Assembly: GCA_937988735.1 (NCBI GenBank)
Contig: CALKHQ010000214.1
Location: 1-8,898 of the forward strand
Direction of reading: 5' to 3'
DNA length: 8,898 nucleotides
Source: an uncultured Alphaproteobacteria bacterium
Lineage (GTDB): Bacteria; Pseudomonadota; Alphaproteobacteria; CALKHQ01
This document shows, in pieces, positions 7,989 to 8,898 of this stretch. The stretch's first letter is position 1; every line of letters begins with the position of its first letter. The notes beneath the pieces were generated by a model. The model was not told where the DNA came from, did no database searches, and worked only from the letters and a program-made list of their open reading frames with translations. Position numbers and translations under genes: made by a program.

Positions 7989-8017
7989 GTGGCGCTGCCA
8001 TTCTTGGCCAGCGCCAC
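7989..8017. repeat. Long inverted repeat upstream of the histidine kinase
   Basis: Outer arms 7989-7997 and 8009-8017 (GTGGCGCTG / CAGCGCCAC) are perfect reverse complements. Inside them CCA (7998-8000) pairs with TGG (8005-8007) around a 4-base loop, with one bulged base at 8008, giving a 12-bp stem in all. No T-run follows on either strand, so it is not an ordinary terminator. It sits between the candidate promoter and the kinase start, where it could be a leader hairpin or an operator dyad. Confidence 0.6.
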
Positions 8018-8045
8018 CTTATGGGAAATTGCTGTCTAGAAGCAA
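8018..8045 (-). promoter_or_regulatory. Weak candidate promoter for the histidine kinase
   Basis: The minus strand shows TTGCTT (8045-8040), a 16-base spacer and CATAAG (8023-8018) within the AT-richest patch of the window. An alternative -35-like TTGAGA (8062-8057) overlaps a GANTC site (GAATC on plus at 8054-8058), the methylation target of CcrM in many alphaproteobacteria. Neither match is strong; the location upstream of the kinase is the main support. Confidence 0.25.
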
Positions 8046-8079
8046 CAAAAAATGAATCTCAAAGGTCTTGGGATGATGT

Positions 8080-8108
8080 CGCACCCCGGTGCGTTAAGGT
8101 TAACGCAC
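8080..8108. promoter_or_regulatory. Two overlapping palindromes, likely protein-binding site
   Basis: A perfect palindrome GTGCGTTAA-GG-TTAACGCAC occupies 8089-8108 (9-bp arms, 2-base centre). A second perfect dyad CGCACC-CC-GGTGCG occupies 8080-8093 and shares its right half with the first. The CGCAC/GTGCG half-site therefore occurs three times, starting at 8080, 8089 and 8104. A 2-base centre is too tight for a normal RNA loop, so a dimeric DNA-binding protein is the more natural reading. It lies in the gap after the AEC gene and upstream of the histidine kinase. The rest of the gap (7908-8193) shows no gene I can support. Confidence 0.5.
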
Positions 8109-8193
8109 GTATTCCGGTTGCGCGGAAATCGCCATTGTTTTCCTGCTGCCGCCACGGCGGGGTGTCATCGCTTGAGGTCGCGTGTCGATCGCG

Positions 8194-8898
8194 TCACCGA
8201 ACGCCTTCAAACAGCACCAATATTGTACTCAGGGTGGCAACGGCGAGTGCAGTCGAAATCATGATCACCGCCGTCGCCCGCTGGACATAGACGCCCGACT
8301 GCTGCGCCACCACGAACACCAGCGTGCCGGTGGGAAGGCCGGCGAGGATGACGGCGCAGGCCGTGAGGAACGGATCCAGGTCCAGCAGAACCGCGGCGAT
8401 GACCCAGGTCAGCGCCGGCTGCACCGCCAGCTTGACCAGGCTCAGCCACAGGCTCTCGGCGAGCCCGCGGGTGACGGAGCGGCCGACCAGGAACAGGCCC
8501 ATGGCGAACAGCGCGCAGGGGCCGGCGGTGACGGAGAGCAGCTCGAGGAAGCGGACGGCGGGCGAAGGCAGCGAGCGCGGCCCGGCGACGAGCGCCCAGA
8601 TGACGCCGAGCGCGGTCGCCACCACCAGCGGATTGCGTGCGACGACGCCGAGGCTGCGCCCCAGGCCGCGGCCCCGCGCCCTCTCGGCCGGGCCGACGAG
8701 CTGCAGCGCCGCCATGGTCAGCGGCATCACCACCGCGCCGGTGCACAGCGTGCCCACCACCGCCGGCAGCACGCCCGGCTCGCCGAAGCGCGTGGTCAGC
8801 AGCGGGATCCCCATGTAGCCGGTGTTGGAGAAGATCGCGGCCATGCCGTGCATCACCCGCTCGCGCCCGGCGAGGCGGAACATCGGCGTTCCGAGGCT
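8194..8898 (-). CDS. AEC-family (auxin efflux carrier-like) transporter, 5' end missing
   Basis: The last 234 residues of an integral membrane permease; the reading frame stays open to the window edge, so the first 70-90 residues lie outside (the family is usually about 300-320 long). Near the visible start is the stretch AAIFSNTGYMGIPL, typical of bacterial AEC proteins of the BART superfamily, which move organic acids or related small molecules across the inner membrane. Hydrophobic helices follow, for example VVATALGVIWALVAG, the segment with AGPCALFAMGLFLVG, LVKLAVQPALTWVIAAVLL and the last helix before the C-terminus. The conserved AGLPTGTLVFVVAQQ stretch (about 190-204 of the visible part) is also typical of the family. 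The substrate cannot be told. An ATG at 8883 is internal to the family alignment and is not the true start. It ends without a recognisable intrinsic terminator. Confidence 0.88.
   Translation of the reverse strand, partial: SLGTPMFRLAGRERVMHGMAAIFSNTGYMGIPLLTTRFGEPGVLPAVVGTLCTGAVVMPLTMAALQLVGPAERARGRGLGRSLGVVARNPLVVATALGVIWALVAGPRSLPSPAVRFLELLSVTAGPCALFAMGLFLVGRSVTRGLAESLWLSLVKLAVQPALTWVIAAVLLDLDPFLTACAVILAGLPTGTLVFVVAQQSGVYVQRATAVIMISTALAVATLSTILVLFEGVR

Noticed and set aside
5802..8039. Open frame of 745 codons on the plus strand
   Set aside because: Antisense shadow of the histidine kinase gene, with biased composition and no recognisable domain.
8046..8108. Possible intrinsic terminator for the AEC gene (palindrome followed by a T-run on the minus strand)
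   Set aside because: The T-run (8046-8051) is about 30 bases from the nearest stem, and the palindrome centres of two bases are too small for a good RNA loop.
8089..8108. CtrA binding site
   Set aside because: The two TTAA halves are separated by 2 bases, not the 7 required by the TTAA-N7-TTAA consensus.
8149..8160. CCGCC-AC-GGCGG short dyad
   Set aside because: Five-base GC arms with a 2-base centre are common by chance at this base composition and no T-run follows.
8021..8290. Small plus-strand frames of 89 and 70 codons in the gap after the AEC gene
   Set aside because: They overlap the AEC 3' end, lack a convincing ribosome binding site and have no recognisable motif; a real small protein cannot be excluded but is not supported.

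Overview
The window is high-GC, densely coded, and every supported gene lies on the minus strand, so it reads from right to left. The gene order (MaoC-type hydratase, ribF, ileS, lspA, DUF3035/BamF-like lipoprotein, then a further gene), the DUF3035 lipoprotein itself, and a DivJ/PleC/PdhS-style histidine kinase core all point to an alphaproteobacterium. Rhodospirillales-like is my best guess, from synteny memory and not from a search.

Layout in transcription order: (1) 8898-8194, the C-terminal three quarters of an AEC (auxin-efflux-carrier) family transporter, cut by the window edge. (2) 8193-7908, a comparatively AT-rich gap of 286 bp holding several perfect or near-perfect inverted repeats and a possible promoter. 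(3) 7907-5886, a two-TM hybrid-less sensor histidine kinase with no response regulator beside it. (4) A short gap with a good sigma70-type promoter, then 5782-5309, a MaoC-family (R)-hydratase-like protein. (5) 5246-4287, ribF, the bifunctional riboflavin kinase/FAD synthetase. (6) A 238-bp gap with a promoter just after ribF and strong GC hairpins in what would be a roughly 190-nt leader. (7) 4048-1154 ileS, 1157-609 lspA and 612-58 the lipoprotein, each joined to the next by a 4-base ATGA overlap. (8) The first five codons of another gene at the left edge, with a strong Shine-Dalgarno sequence.

How the genes relate: ileS-lspA-lipoprotein looks like one operon with translational coupling. 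LspA is the signal peptidase that matures lipoproteins, and the gene coupled to it encodes a lipoprotein of the family associated with the alphaproteobacterial BAM complex, so enzyme and one probable substrate are made together. ribF supplies FMN and FAD. The MaoC protein probably acts on an acyl-CoA. The histidine kinase and transporter are separate units.

Most of the window is ordinary core-genome content. I do not see a convincing new multi-gene system, mobile element, CRISPR array, tRNA or rRNA. The points most worth a second look are non-coding: the nested palindromes upstream of the kinase and the structured ileS leader.
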